Positions 1 to 8,249 of a stretch of DNA of 64,000 bases are shown here, piece by piece. This DNA is from Acidovorax sp. A79. GTDB taxonomy: Bacteria; Pseudomonadota; Gammaproteobacteria; Burkholderiales; Burkholderiaceae_C. The stretch lies in assembly GCF_041154505.1 (NCBI RefSeq), contig NZ_AP028672.1:4876501-4940500 (forward strand), written 5' to 3'. Every line of letters starts with the position of its first letter. Within the stretch, counting starts at the first letter, position 1. The notes below the pieces were generated by a model. The model made no database searches. It was not told where the DNA came from and saw nothing but the letters and a program-made list of their open reading frames with translations. The position numbers were made by a program, and so were the translations under genes.

Positions 1-236
1 TGGGCACGCACGGCGGCGCGGTCGGCCGTGGATTGGTAGGTCACCACACGCGAACCTGCGGGCTCGATGGAGCGGGTCTGGGCCACGGTGGCGGCTTCGG
101 CGGCCACTTCGGCGCGGGTGCGGTTCGTCTCGAACTTCGTGGCGAACTGCGAGGCATCGGCTTCGTCGGCCTGGGCACCGAAAGAAGCGAAAGCAGCCAC
201 GGCGGCGATGGAGAGGAAGCGGGCGGTCTTGTTCAT
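1..236 (-). CDS. Small exported Ala-rich protein, 3' end outside window
   Basis: The gene starts at the ATG at 234-236 and runs leftward off the window edge, so only about 78 codons are visible. The first 22 or so residues form a signal peptide (MNKTARF, a hydrophobic Ala/Val/Phe stretch, then AQA as a likely cleavage site). The mature part seen is rich in Ala, Thr and Glu, with no recognised domain. An AAGGA ribosome site lies about 9 nt before the ATG. Small periplasmic proteins of this type (some carry DUF4148-like domains) are common in Burkholderiales, but I cannot assign a function or family from the visible part. Confidence 0.6.
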   Translation of the reverse strand, partial: MNKTARFLSIAAVAAFASFGAQADEADASQFATKFETNRTRAEVAAEAATVAQTRSIEPAGSRVVTYQSTADRAAVRA

Positions 237-759
237 GATGAAAATCCTTGAAATTAAAAAGCGTCTCAGAAAAACCGGGACAAAGCGGAAAGTGACAACT
301 GCTTCAAACCGGGTTCGGTGAGTCGCCTTGCGGGTTCGGCTCATCGATGGGATGAACTGTACGCCGCGGTGGTACATAGAAAAACTACTCGGTCGCAAAC
401 TAACTGTTCCAGTTTTGGAAACAATCCAGACGCCTGTCTTTCTGCCTGCGGCCCGAGGGCCGGTAGCCAGTCGCAAGCGATCGTGGTGGCAGGAGAGGTG
501 GGCGGTGAATCCTTTCGAAAGCGCGTTGGACATGGGCTGTATCGTGCCGGGCGGCGCGGCATGCGTCGTCTCAGCGCGGTTTCGGTTCTTTTCGGTTTGT
601 TTCGGGTTCTCCCGAATGCAACAAGTGCGAAACATGTGCATCGAGTCCGTGGGGAACGCGCCAAAGGTGTGGTGAATGGCACTTGCGCGGGTTGCATCGG
701 CAAGGCTTATGGGCTGAAATCACTCTGTACCTGTTTCAGCCATCACGAGGGAGGTTCCA
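237..759. other. Intergenic region between divergent genes
   Basis: About 520 bases separate the small exported protein and the CBS gene, which are transcribed away from each other. Short frames exist here but none looks like a protein. The only structure I can point to is a small dyad, TTCCA-GTTT-TGGAA, at 407-420, which could be an operator. The region presumably holds both promoters, but I could not place them convincingly. Confidence 0.5.
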
Positions 760-1200
760 ATGACCGTAGTCGCCAAGATTCTTCAATCCAAACCCGATGC
801 CACCGTGCATACCATCGGGCCCGCCACTTCGGTGTTCGATGCGCTCAAGCTCATGGCGGACAAGGGCATCGGTGCGTTGATCGTGACCGAAGGCGCCGAC
901 ATCGTGGGCATCTTCACCGAGCGGGACTACGCGCGAAAAATCGCGCTCATGGGGCGCACGTCCTCGGTCACCCAGGTGCGGGACGTGATGACGACTGCCG
1001 TGCTGTTCGTGCGGCCCGACCACACCAGCGAGCAGTGCATGCAGCTGATGACCGGCAACCGGCTGCGCCACCTGCCCGTGGTGGACGACAGCAGCAAGCT
1101 CGTGGGCATGATTTCCATCGGTGACCTGGTCAAGGACATCATTTCCGAGCAGAAATTCATCATCGAGCAGCTGGAGCAGTACATCACCGGGGCGCGCTGA
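760..1200 (+). CDS. CBS-domain pair protein
   Basis: A 146-residue protein made almost entirely of two CBS domains, at about residues 12-68 and 78-133. Typical CBS features are visible: GALIVTEGADIVGIFTERD in the first and LPVVDDSSKLVGMISIGDL in the second. Such stand-alone pairs bind adenine nucleotides or other adenosyl ligands and act as regulatory modules; the partner here is unknown. The GGGAGG ribosome site 5 nt before the ATG supports the start. It stands alone, convergent with the nitrate transporter operon. Confidence 0.85.
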   Translation: MTVVAKILQSKPDATVHTIGPATSVFDALKLMADKGIGALIVTEGADIVGIFTERDYARKIALMGRTSSVTQVRDVMTTAVLFVRPDHTSEQCMQLMTGNRLRHLPVVDDSSKLVGMISIGDLVKDIISEQKFIIEQLEQYITGAR

Positions 1201-1228
1201 GACAGAGATAGAGACAGAGGCCGAAGCG

Positions 1229-1262
1229 GCAAGGGCCCTGGCCTTGTGGCCAGAGCCCTTGC
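1229..1262. terminator. Stem-loop between convergent genes
   Basis: A nearly perfect hairpin (arms GCAAGGGC-CTGGCC and GGCCAG-GCCCTTGC around a TTGT loop) lies between the CBS gene and nrtD, which converge here. It has no proper U-run on either side, so it is either an inefficient bidirectional terminator or a transcript-end stabiliser. Confidence 0.4.
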
Positions 1263-1310
1263 ATTCCCGTGGGGGGGGGCCGCCCGATTGCGGCATCCCG
1301 GGGCCCGCCG

Positions 1311-2123
1311 TCAGGCCGCCTTCTCCACATGCGCCTGCCGCGTGTACAGAAAGTCGATCACCGCCTTGCGGCACTGCACGTAGCGCGGGTCCTCGGCCAG
1401 CTCCACGCGGCGGCGGGGGCGGGGCAGGTCGACGGCCAGCACCTCGCCAATGGTGGCGGCGGGGCCGTTGGTCATCATCACGATCTTGTCGGACAGCAGC
1501 ACGGCCTCGTCCACGTCGTGGGTGACCATGACCACGGTGCTTTGCGTGCGCGCCACGATCTCCAGCAGCTCGTCCTGCAGCTTGGCGCGGGTCAGGGCAT
1601 CGAGGGCGCCGAAGGGCTCGTCCATCAACAGCACCTGGGGTTCCATGCTCAGCGCACGGGCGATGCCCACGCGCTGCTTCATGCCGCCCGAGATCTCGCC
1701 GGGGCGCTTTTGCCCGGCGTGCGTGAGGCCCACCAGCGCCAGCGCCGCATCGGTGCGGGCCCTGAGCTGGGCCTTCGTTTCCTTGCCGCCAAACACGCGT
1801 TCCACGGCGAGGTAGATGTTGTCAAAGCAGGTGAGCCAGGGCAGCAGCGAGTGGTTCTGGAACACCACGGCGCGCTCCGGCCCCGGGCCCCTGATCTCCT
1901 TGTTGGCGCACAGCAGTGCGCCGTTGGTGGGCGTGGTCAGCCCCGCGATCAGGTTCAGCAGCGTGGACTTGCCGCAGCCCGAGTGGCCGATCAGCGCGAC
2001 GAACTCGCCCTTGGCGATGGTGAGGTTGATGTCGCGCAGCGCCGGGAACAGGCCCTTGGCGGTCTTGAAGGTCTGCTCCACGCCATGGACTTCGATGAAC
2101 TTGGTGGTGAGAGAGGTGTGCAT
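1311..2123 (-). CDS. nrtD: Nitrate/nitrite ABC transporter ATP-binding protein
   Basis: This is the 270-residue ATPase of a nitrate/sulfonate-type importer. Walker A (GHSGCGKST) is at about residues 46-54, the signature SGGMKQR near 142, and Walker B with VLLMDEPFGALD near 162-172; the H-loop (VMVTHD) follows. The phrase RGPGPERAVVFQNHSLLPWLT is typical of the nitrate subfamily. I placed the start at 2123 (MHTSLTTKF) because a CCGGAG ribosome site precedes it; the frame stays open further upstream without a comparable site. It is the last gene of the leftward nrtA-nrtB-nrtD unit. A sulfonate or cyanate substrate is less likely given the NasT-type leader. Confidence 0.88.
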   Translation of the reverse strand: MHTSLTTKFIEVHGVEQTFKTAKGLFPALRDINLTIAKGEFVALIGHSGCGKSTLLNLIAGLTTPTNGALLCANKEIRGPGPERAVVFQNHSLLPWLTCFDNIYLAVERVFGGKETKAQLRARTDAALALVGLTHAGQKRPGEISGGMKQRVGIARALSMEPQVLLMDEPFGALDALTRAKLQDELLEIVARTQSTVVMVTHDVDEAVLLSDKIVMMTNGPAATIGEVLAVDLPRPRRRVELAEDPRYVQCRKAVIDFLYTRQAHVEKAA

Positions 2124-2144
2124 GAGGAACTCCGGGTTGTTTCG

Positions 2145-2226
2145 AGGACCGCCGCGGCACCGGCTTGGCCGGGCCACTGGGGGGCACCTGAGGGGATGAC
2201 GCGCCGCAGGCGCGGCTCAGGGGTGG
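2145..2226 (-). repeat. Gene-end interspersed repeat, copy 1
   Basis: Read on the minus strand, this starts within a few bases of the nrtB stop codon with CCCCTGAGCCGCGCCTGCGG, then a GCGTC-ATCCCCTCAGG hairpin segment, then GTGGCCCGGCCAAGCCGG. It is a diverged copy of the family at 14474-14575, 28262-28346 and 38277-38363, and fills the nrtB-nrtD spacer. Confidence 0.6.
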
Positions 2227-2227
2227 G

Positions 2228-3196
2228 TCAGGTTTTGACCTCTTCGAAGGTGAACGCAGTGGCCAGCTTGATGAGCGCGAACTCCAGCACCAGCCCGACG
2301 ATGCCGATCACGAAGATCGCGATGATGATGTTCTTGACGTTGAGGTTGTTCCACTCGTCCCACACCCAGAAGCCGATGCCCACGCCGCCAGTCAGCATCT
2401 CGGCGGCCACGATCACGAGCCACGCGGTGCCCACGGCCAGGCGCACGCCGGTCAGCATGTAGGGCAGCACGGCGGGGAACAGGATCTTGGTGGCGATCTT
2501 CCACTCCGACAGGTTGAGCACGCGGGCCACGTTCATGTAGTCCTGCGGCACACGCTGCACGCCCACGGCGGTGTTGATGATCATGGGCCAGATGGAGCAG
2601 ATGAAGATCGTCCAGATGGCGGCCGGGTTGGCACCCTTGAACACCAGGAGGCCGATCGGCAGCCAGGCCAATGGAGACACCGGGCGCAGCAGGCTGATCA
2701 GCGGGTTGAACATGCGCGACAGGAAGTTGAAGCGCCCGATCACGAAGCCCGCCGGAATGCCCACCAGCGCCGCCATGCCAAAGCCCACGGCCACGCGTTC
2801 GAGCGACATCAGCACGTTCCAGCCCACGCCCTGGTCGTTGGGACCATTGCGGTAGAACGGGTTGCTAAAGATTTCCAGCGCCTGCTTCCAGGTTTCCACC
2901 GGGCCGGGAATGCTGTTGCCCGTGGTGGCTGACACCACGGCCCACAGACCCACCAGCAAGCCCAGGCCACACAGCGGTGGAAGCACCGCCATCCAGAAGC
3001 CGCGCGACAGCGCCGCCCAGTCGCGACCGGCGGGGGCTGCAGATGCCGTGGGCGCAGGGCTTGCCGCCATAGCCGTTTTTGACTGTTTTTGGCTTCTGGC
3101 GCTTGCGGACGAAGCGCTGCTAGCTACATTATTCATAGCGTTCTGTGCAACCACGGGGGCTGCATCCAGCGGGGAGTGAAAGACGGCACTGACCAT
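2228..3196 (-). CDS. nrtB: Nitrate ABC transporter permease
   Basis: A 322-residue inner-membrane permease of the NrtB/SsuC/TauC (BPD_transp_1) family. About six hydrophobic segments are visible, and the coupling region around VPQDYMNVARVLNLSEWKIATKILFPAVLPY fits the family EAA loop. A good AGGAG ribosome site lies 6 nt before the ATG at 3196. Oddity: residues of roughly 19-45 (AMNNVASSASSASARSQKQ and following) are encoded by an interspersed GCTAT/AGCGCT repeat, giving the protein an Ala/Ser-rich cytoplasmic extension before the first membrane helix. It lies between nrtA and nrtD in one leftward transcription unit. Confidence 0.9.
   Translation of the reverse strand: MVSAVFHSPLDAAPVVAQNAMNNVASSASSASARSQKQSKTAMAASPAPTASAAPAGRDWAALSRGFWMAVLPPLCGLGLLVGLWAVVSATTGNSIPGPVETWKQALEIFSNPFYRNGPNDQGVGWNVLMSLERVAVGFGMAALVGIPAGFVIGRFNFLSRMFNPLISLLRPVSPLAWLPIGLLVFKGANPAAIWTIFICSIWPMIINTAVGVQRVPQDYMNVARVLNLSEWKIATKILFPAVLPYMLTGVRLAVGTAWLVIVAAEMLTGGVGIGFWVWDEWNNLNVKNIIIAIFVIGIVGLVLEFALIKLATAFTFEEVKT
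3073..3140 (-). repeat. GCTAT/AGCGCT repeat inside nrtB
   Basis: On the minus strand this reads GCTATGAATAATGTAGCTAG, then AGCGCTTCGTCCGCAAGCGCC and a GAAGCCAAAAACAG tail. It shares the double-dyad layout and tail of the intergenic copies at 4724, 35217, 44364 and 59903. It lies in frame within the nrtB coding sequence and encodes AMNNVASSASSASARSQKQ. Confidence 0.75.
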
Positions 3197-3232
3197 GGTG
3201 TTCTCCTGTACAGGGTGGACGGGGCAGGGCGC

Positions 3233-4477
3233 TTACGCCTTGATCTTGAAGCTGTCGGCGTACTTGGCGGGGTCCTTGCCGTCCCACACCACGCCGTCCA
3301 TGAACTTGCTCGTACGCATTTCGCTCTTGGGCAGCGGCGTCTTGGAAGCGGCGGCCGCCTGCTTGTAGACGTCGATGCGGTTCACGGCCTTGGCCACGTT
3401 CAGGTAGTCGGGGTGGTCCTTGACCAGGCCCCAGCGCTTGTGCTGCGTGAGGAACCACATGCCGTCCGTGAGGTAGGGGAAGTTCACCGTGCCCTCGTTG
3501 AAGAACTTCATGTGGTTGGGGTCGTCCCAGGTTTTGCCCATGCCGTCCTGGTAGCGGCCCAGGATGCGCTGGTTGATGGCATCGACGCCCGTGTTCACGT
3601 AGGCCTTGCCGGCAATGGTCTCGGCCATCTTGTTCTTGTTGGCCAGGCCTTCGTCGATCCACTTGCTGGCCTCCAGGATGGCGGCCGTCACGGCACGGGC
3701 CGTGTTGGGGTACTTCTGCACGAATTCGGACGTGGTGCCCAGCACCTTCTCGGGGTGGTCCTTCCAGATGTCCTGCGTGGTCGTGGCCGTCACGCCGATG
3801 CCGTCCATGATGGCGCGGTGGTTCCAGGGCTCGCCCACGCAGAAGCCGTCCATGTTGCCCACGCGCATGTTGGCCACCATCTGTGGCGGGGGCACGGTGA
3901 TGACCTTGGCATCCTTCATCGGGTTGATGCCGTTGGCCGCCAGCCAGTAGTACAGCCACATGGCGTGCGTGCCGGTGGGGAAGGTCTGCGCGAAGGTGTA
4001 CTCGCGCTTCTCGCTGGCCATCAGCTTGGCCAGGCCCGCGCCATTGACGGCGCCCTTGTCGGCGAGCTTCTTGGACAGCGTGATGGCCTGCCCGTTGTGG
4101 TTCAGGTTCATCAGCACGGCCATGTCCTTCTTGGGCCCGGCCAGGCCCAGGTGCACGCCGTAGACCAGGCCGTACAGCACGTGGGCGAAGTCGAGTTCGC
4201 CGTTGACCAGCTTGTCGCGCACACCAGCCCAGGAGGCTTCCTTGGTGGGGATGATGGTCACGCCGTACTTCTTGTCGATGCCGAGCACCGAGGCCATCAC
4301 CACGCTGGCGCAGTCGGTCAGCGGGATGAAGCCGATCTTGACTTCCTTCTTCTCCGGCGCGTCCGAGCCCTGGGCGTGCACCAGCGCACGCAGCGCGGGG
4401 CTGACGCCGACGGCGCCCACGGTGGCGGCCTGCAGCACGGTGCGGCGGTTGAGGCTGGTTTTGAGCAGATCGGTCAT
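3233..4477 (-). CDS. nrtA: Nitrate ABC transporter substrate-binding protein
   Basis: A 414-residue periplasmic receptor of the NrtA/NasS family. The N-terminus carries a twin-arginine-like signal (NRRTVLQAA), followed by the receptor body KIGFIPLTDCASVVMAS typical of nitrate binders. The motifs GTHAMWLYYWLAANGINP and GNMDGFCVGEPWN are family hallmarks. I chose the ATG at 4477 (MTDLLK) because GAGGAAG lies 5-6 nt upstream; the frame continues upstream into the leader terminator, so longer starts are implausible. It is the first gene of the nrt unit and sits directly behind the ANTAR-type leader. NasS sensors are close homologues, so a dual transport and sensing role is conceivable, but that is inference. 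Confidence 0.9.
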   Translation of the reverse strand: MTDLLKTSLNRRTVLQAATVGAVGVSPALRALVHAQGSDAPEKKEVKIGFIPLTDCASVVMASVLGIDKKYGVTIIPTKEASWAGVRDKLVNGELDFAHVLYGLVYGVHLGLAGPKKDMAVLMNLNHNGQAITLSKKLADKGAVNGAGLAKLMASEKREYTFAQTFPTGTHAMWLYYWLAANGINPMKDAKVITVPPPQMVANMRVGNMDGFCVGEPWNHRAIMDGIGVTATTTQDIWKDHPEKVLGTTSEFVQKYPNTARAVTAAILEASKWIDEGLANKNKMAETIAGKAYVNTGVDAINQRILGRYQDGMGKTWDDPNHMKFFNEGTVNFPYLTDGMWFLTQHKRWGLVKDHPDYLNVAKAVNRIDVYKQAAAASKTPLPKSEMRTSKFMDGVVWDGKDPAKYADSFKIKA

Positions 4478-4504
4478 GGGGCACTTCCTCATAGCGTTGA
4501 AAAC

Positions 4505-4564
4505 AAAAAAGGCGTCCTCCCGAGCAGCCTGCATACATGCAGCACCGGTCGGTGAGGGACGCCT
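4505..4564 (-). terminator. Leader terminator upstream of nrtA
   Basis: On the minus strand, AGGCGTCC (4557-4564) pairs with GGACGCCT (4510-4517), and a run of six T follows directly (4505-4510). It lies only about 30 nt before the nrtA start codon. This is an intrinsic terminator in the leader, in the right position for an antitermination switch with the tandem hairpins at 4605-4654. Confidence 0.85.
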
Positions 4565-4604
4565 CTGTCCATGGCGATACCCGATGAAGGGCTCGCCCAG
4601 CACC

Positions 4605-4654
4605 GGCCCGCCTTTGGGCCCGTGCTGTGTGGGGGTGAGACCGCCATTGGTCTC
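4605..4654 (-). promoter_or_regulatory. ANTAR-type tandem hairpin in nrtA leader
   Basis: In the leader RNA, hairpin 1 (4637-4654) is GAGACC-AATGGC-GGTCTC and hairpin 2 (4605-4620) is GGCCC-AAAGGC-GGGCC. Both have six-base loops with A at position 1 and G at position 4, the known recognition rule for ANTAR antiterminators such as NasR, AmiR and NasT. The linker is 16 nt and a terminator follows at 4505-4564. The adjacent gene at 5069-5695 encodes an ANTAR protein. I infer that the regulator binds this element and allows nrtABD transcription when nitrate is present. Confidence 0.87.
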
Positions 4655-4723
4655 GCAGGGGTTAATGCAAGTGGCGTGCCAGGCCTTGCCGCACGGGCTC
4701 CGCATCAGTTCGGCGCATGGTTT

Positions 4724-4779
4724 GCTATTGAATTAATAGCTGCTTGCGCAAATGGATCAAGCGCTGGGGGGGGTTTTGA
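4724..4779 (+). repeat. GCTAT/AGCGCT interspersed repeat
   Basis: The copy reads GCTATTGAATTAATAGC, then TTGCGCAAATGGATCAAGCGCT, then a G-rich stretch and TTTTGA. It has the two-dyad layout of the family. It lies between nasT and the nrtA leader. Confidence 0.7.
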
Positions 4780-4928
4780 CCTGCAAACGCGCGGAGGTGG
4801 TGCGCGCGGTGAATGCCGCACTGCCTTTGTGCGGCGCACCATCCGGGAGAAGCCGGTGGACCTGGGCGTAGCCCAGGCCGGGGATGCCGGGCAAGGACCG
4901 CTGCGCAGCGAGGGGATCGTCCCCTTTC

Positions 4929-5063
4929 CCGAGCCGGGCAGCGATTCGAGAGGAGGGGCCAGGGGCCGCGGCTCCAAGACTGCCTGCGCAGTCTGGACGG
5001 TCCCCGAGAGCGGGCGGCCTCTGGCGGCTGCACCGATGCGCGCAGCGCCTCAGGAGGATGTCG
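4929..5063 (-). repeat. Long gene-end repeat, copy B1
   Basis: This stretch shares a long similar core with 33022-33152: GGGGCCGCGGCTCCA, a TGCCTGCGCAG dyad, and CTCTGGCGGCTGCAC, ending CTCAG-GGATG or similar just before a stop codon. It begins within about 10 nt of the nasT stop codon, as the other copy does after its gene. No coding potential is seen. Confidence 0.6.
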
Positions 5064-5068
5064 CCTGT

Positions 5069-5695
5069 TTACCCGAGCAGGTCCATCACGTCGAGCATGC
5101 GCTGGGCCACATCCACGAGCTTGAGGCCCTTGTCCATGGCGGTCTTGCGCAGTTTCTCGTACGCGGCCTGCTCGGTCAGGCCCTGGCGCTGCATGAGCAG
5201 GCCCTTGGCGCGGTCGATGGTCTTGCGGTCCTTGAGCTCGGTCTTGGCATCGGCGAGCTCGGCGCGCAGCGCCTGCTCGTGCTGGAAGCGCGCCATCGCC
5301 ACGTCCAGGATGGGGCGGATGCGCTGGGGCGCGAGGCCGGCCACGATGTAGGCCGACACGCCCGCGGCCACCGCGTCCTTGACGTGCGAGGTGTCCTCGT
5401 CGTTGGTGAACATCACGATGGGGCGGCGTTCGTCGCGCGTGGCCACCACCACGTGTTCCAGCGCGTCGCGGGCCTCGCTCTCGGCGTCCACGATGATCAG
5501 GTCGGGCTGCAGCTGGGCGATCCGCTCGCTCAGGAATACATCCGCGGGCAGCGTGGCGATCAGGTTGAAATTGTTCTCCAGCAGCCCGATGCGCAGCGCC
5601 CGCGAACGCTCCGCCTGCAGCACGGCGTGTTCGTCGTCGGGGTCGGCGATGGCCAGGTCCGGGGCCACCACCACGATGCGCAGAGACTCGTTCAT
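5069..5695 (-). CDS. nasT: ANTAR-domain response regulator (NasT/AmiR type)
   Basis: A 208-residue protein with a receiver-like domain (about residues 5-125, with LIIVDAES carrying the acceptor-type Asp and IVMFTNDED) and a C-terminal ANTAR domain (about 140-200; ELKDRKTIDRAKGLLMQRQGLTEQAAYEKLR). ANTAR domains bind paired RNA hairpins and prevent termination. The start at 5695 (MNESLRIVV) matches family length; upstream in-frame ATGs at 5707 and 5713 are possible, and the AGGG before 5695 is very close. It is just upstream of nrtA and in the same direction. No nasS sensor gene is seen next to it. Confidence 0.85.
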   Translation of the reverse strand: MNESLRIVVVAPDLAIADPDDEHAVLQAERSRALRIGLLENNFNLIATLPADVFLSERIAQLQPDLIIVDAESEARDALEHVVVATRDERRPIVMFTNDEDTSHVKDAVAAGVSAYIVAGLAPQRIRPILDVAMARFQHEQALRAELADAKTELKDRKTIDRAKGLLMQRQGLTEQAAYEKLRKTAMDKGLKLVDVAQRMLDVMDLLG

Positions 5696-5902
5696 ACCCT
5701 GGAGCATAAGCAATTTTTACGCCACAAATTGGTGCGCCGAAGCGGTGCGCCCCGGGCAGGTGCCGGGTTCCGGCAAGGGCCTTGCCTTGCAGGGTCTGAA
5801 ACTTGCTAATAGTTTGCCGATTGGCAGGGCATACCCGATAGCGCCTTTCCTCCGTCGTCGCATATACATCTGGTCACATTGACATATTGATGAGGATTCC
5901 GC

Positions 5903-7069
5903 ATGAACAAGCATATTGACCGGCGCCGTTTCGCCGCCGGGCTGGCCTTGACCACCGCCGCGTCCATGGCGCTGCTGCTCCTGTCCGGGTGCGGCAAGGT
6001 GCCCGACACCATCAAGATCGGCGTGGCGCAGCCCTTGAGCGGCCCCCTGGGCGCCCTCGGGCAGGACTTGCTCAATGGCGTGAACCTGGCCGTGGCCGAA
6101 CTGAACAAGGGCGGCTACACCGTGGACGGCAAGCGGGTGACGCTGGAGGTGGTGGCGGTGGACGACAAGGCCGACGCGGCCACCGGCAAGACGGTGGCCC
6201 AGCAGCTGGTGGATGCCGGCGTGGTGGCCGTCATCGGGCACCTGAATTCGGGCGTGAGCATCGAGACCGCGCCCATCTACGCGGCCAAGGACATCGCGCA
6301 GATCGCCATCTCCACCAACCCCAAGTTCACGCAGCTGGGTTTTTCCACCACCTTCCGCATGGTGGGCAACGACACGCTGCAGGCGCGCGCCATCGGCTCG
6401 TTTGCCGCCACCCAGCTGGGCGCCGCGCGCTATGCCGCGCTGGACGATGGCACGCCCTACGGCAAGGGCCTGGCCGACGGGGCCGCCGCGCAGCTCAAGG
6501 CCGAGAAGAAGGAAGTCGTGGTGCGCAAGTCCTTCGACGACAAGACCACGGCATTCGACGAACTGGCCGGCGAACTCAAGGCAGCGAAGGTGGAGGTGAT
6601 CGTCTCCACCCTCAATGACTTCCAGGCGCTGGCGTTGCTGGAAGCCCTGCGCAAGGTGGGGCACACCAAGGTGAGCCTGCTGGGCGGCGACACCATCAAG
6701 ACCACCGACATGACCAAGGGGGCCGGCATCGTCGAGGGCGTCTATGCCACCTCGCCCGTGCTGGAAGCCAAGGAGTTTTCCACGGGCAAGCCCTTCCTGG
6801 AAAAGTACATCGATGCCTACAAGAAGCCGCCCGCGTACGGCGGGCACTACAGCTACGACAGCATGTACGTGCTCTCGGCGGCCATCCAGAAGGCCAAGTC
6901 CGCGGACCCCAAGGACATCACCAAGGCCATGCACGGCATCAACGGCTACGCGCCCGTGATCGGCACGATGACCTGGGATGACAAGGGCGAGCAGCGCTAC
7001 GGCGCGGTGGGCGTGTACGAACTGCGCAGCGGCAGCTGGGAGCTGCGCATGCGCTCGGACCGCTGGTAG
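5903..7069 (+). CDS. Liv-type ABC receptor, predicted lipoprotein
   Basis: A 388-residue periplasmic binding protein of the branched-chain amino-acid receptor family (Peripla_BP_6). The N-terminus has a basic stretch, a hydrophobic segment and a lipobox (LLSGC), so it should be lipid-anchored. The mature start [29 protein letters not shown] is typical. Later motifs include [18 protein letters not shown] and [12 protein letters not shown]. No permease or ATPase gene is adjacent, so it either serves a transporter elsewhere or has another sensing role. A strong terminator follows at 7099-7129. Confidence 0.85.
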   Translation: MNKHIDRRRFAAGLALTTAASMALLLLSGCGKVPDTIKIGVAQPLSGPLGALGQDLLNGVNLAVAELNKGGYTVDGKRVTLEVVAVDDKADAATGKTVAQQLVDAGVVAVIGHLNSGVSIETAPIYAAKDIAQIAISTNPKFTQLGFSTTFRMVGNDTLQARAIGSFAATQLGAARYAALDDGTPYGKGLADGAAAQLKAEKKEVVVRKSFDDKTTAFDELAGELKAAKVEVIVSTLNDFQALALLEALRKVGHTKVSLLGGDTIKTTDMTKGAGIVEGVYATSPVLEAKEFSTGKPFLEKYIDAYKKPPAYGGHYSYDSMYVLSAAIQKAKSADPKDITKAMHGINGYAPVIGTMTWDDKGEQRYGAVGVYELRSGSWELRMRSDRW

Positions 7070-7098
7070 GCGCGGCCTGCGACCCTGGGGATGCACGA

Positions 7099-7129
7099 CC
7101 CCTGCCGGCCACCGCCGGCAGGGGTTTTT
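7099..7129 (+). terminator. Intrinsic terminator
   Basis: CCCCTGCCGGC pairs perfectly with GCCGGCAGGGG around a short CACC loop and is followed by TTTTT. It ends the receptor gene transcript, about 30 nt after its stop codon and 40 nt before tsaD. Confidence 0.9.
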
Positions 7130-7169
7130 GCATCAGGCCCCCCGCGAGCCCGGGTTTTACACTCGGGGC

Positions 7170-8216
7170 ATGAGTCTGTTGATCCTCGGAATTGAATCCT
7201 CGTGCGACGAGACCGGCGTGGCGCTGGTGCGCTCCACGGGCGATGCCGTTCCCACCCTGCTGTCCCACGCCCTGCACAGCCAGATCGAGATGCACCAGGC
7301 CTATGGTGGCGTGGTGCCCGAGCTGGCCAGCCGCGACCACATCCGCCGCGTGCTGCCGCTGGCCACGCAAGTGTTGACCGAGTCCGGCCAGACGTTGGCG
7401 GATGTGGACGTGGTCGCTTACACGCGCGGCCCGGGCCTGGCGGGTGCCCTGCTGGTGGGGGCTGGCGTGGCCTGCGCGCTGGGCGCGGCGCTGGACAAGC
7501 CGGTGCTGGGCGTGCACCACCTGGAGGGGCACCTGCTCTCGCCCTTCCTGAGCGCGGACCCGCCCGAGTTCCCCTTCGTGGCCCTGCTGGTCTCCGGCGG
7601 CCACACCCAGCTCATGCGGGTGGACGGCGTGGGCCGCTACGAGATCCTGGGCGAGACCATCGACGACGCGGCGGGCGAGGCCTTCGACAAGTCGGCCAAG
7701 CTCATGGGCCTGGGCTACCCGGGAGGGCCGGCGCTGTCACGCCTGGCCGAGCAGGGCGATCCGGCGGCCTTCAAGCTGCCGCGCCCGCTGCTGCACAGCG
7801 GCAATCTCGACTTCTCCTTTGCCGGGCTCAAGACCGCCGTGCTGACCCAGGCCAAGAAACTGGGCGACGGGCTGGAAGCGCGCAAGGCCGACCTGGCGGC
7901 CAGCACCGAGGCCGCCATCGTCGAGGTGCTGGTGAAAAAGACGCTGGCGGCGCTCAAGCAGACCGGCCTCAAGCGCGTGGTGGTGGCCGGTGGTGTGGGC
8001 GCCAACCGGCATCTGCGGGCGCAGCTCAATGCCGCCTGCGCGGCGGCCAGGGTACGGGTGCACTACCCCGAATTGCACCTGTGCACCGACAACGGGGCCA
8101 TGATCGCCATGGCGGCGGCAATGCGGCTGCAGGCGGGGCAGCAGGAGGCGAACACCGACTATGCGTTTGATGTGAAGCCGCGGTGGCCGCTGGATTCCAT
8201 CGTGCCAGTCGGCTGA
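7170..8216 (+). CDS. tsaD: tRNA N6-adenosine threonylcarbamoyltransferase
   Basis: A 348-residue TsaD (Gcp/Kae1 family). It transfers the threonylcarbamoyl group to A37 of tRNAs that read ANN codons, in the TsaBDE complex in the cytoplasm. The start [19 protein letters not shown] is the family hallmark. The metal-binding HHLEGH motif lies near residues 115-120, [10 protein letters not shown] near 140, and [10 protein letters not shown] in the C-terminal half. The ATG at 7170 is preceded by GGGG and gives the expected length. It appears monocistronic, between the terminator upstream and a convergent gene. Confidence 0.97.
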   Translation: MSLLILGIESSCDETGVALVRSTGDAVPTLLSHALHSQIEMHQAYGGVVPELASRDHIRRVLPLATQVLTESGQTLADVDVVAYTRGPGLAGALLVGAGVACALGAALDKPVLGVHHLEGHLLSPFLSADPPEFPFVALLVSGGHTQLMRVDGVGRYEILGETIDDAAGEAFDKSAKLMGLGYPGGPALSRLAEQGDPAAFKLPRPLLHSGNLDFSFAGLKTAVLTQAKKLGDGLEARKADLAASTEAAIVEVLVKKTLAALKQTGLKRVVVAGGVGANRHLRAQLNAACAAARVRVHYPELHLCTDNGAMIAMAAAMRLQAGQQEANTDYAFDVKPRWPLDSIVPVG

Positions 8217-8249
8217 AATGGGCTGGTCATTCCAGCCCCGTCGACAAAA

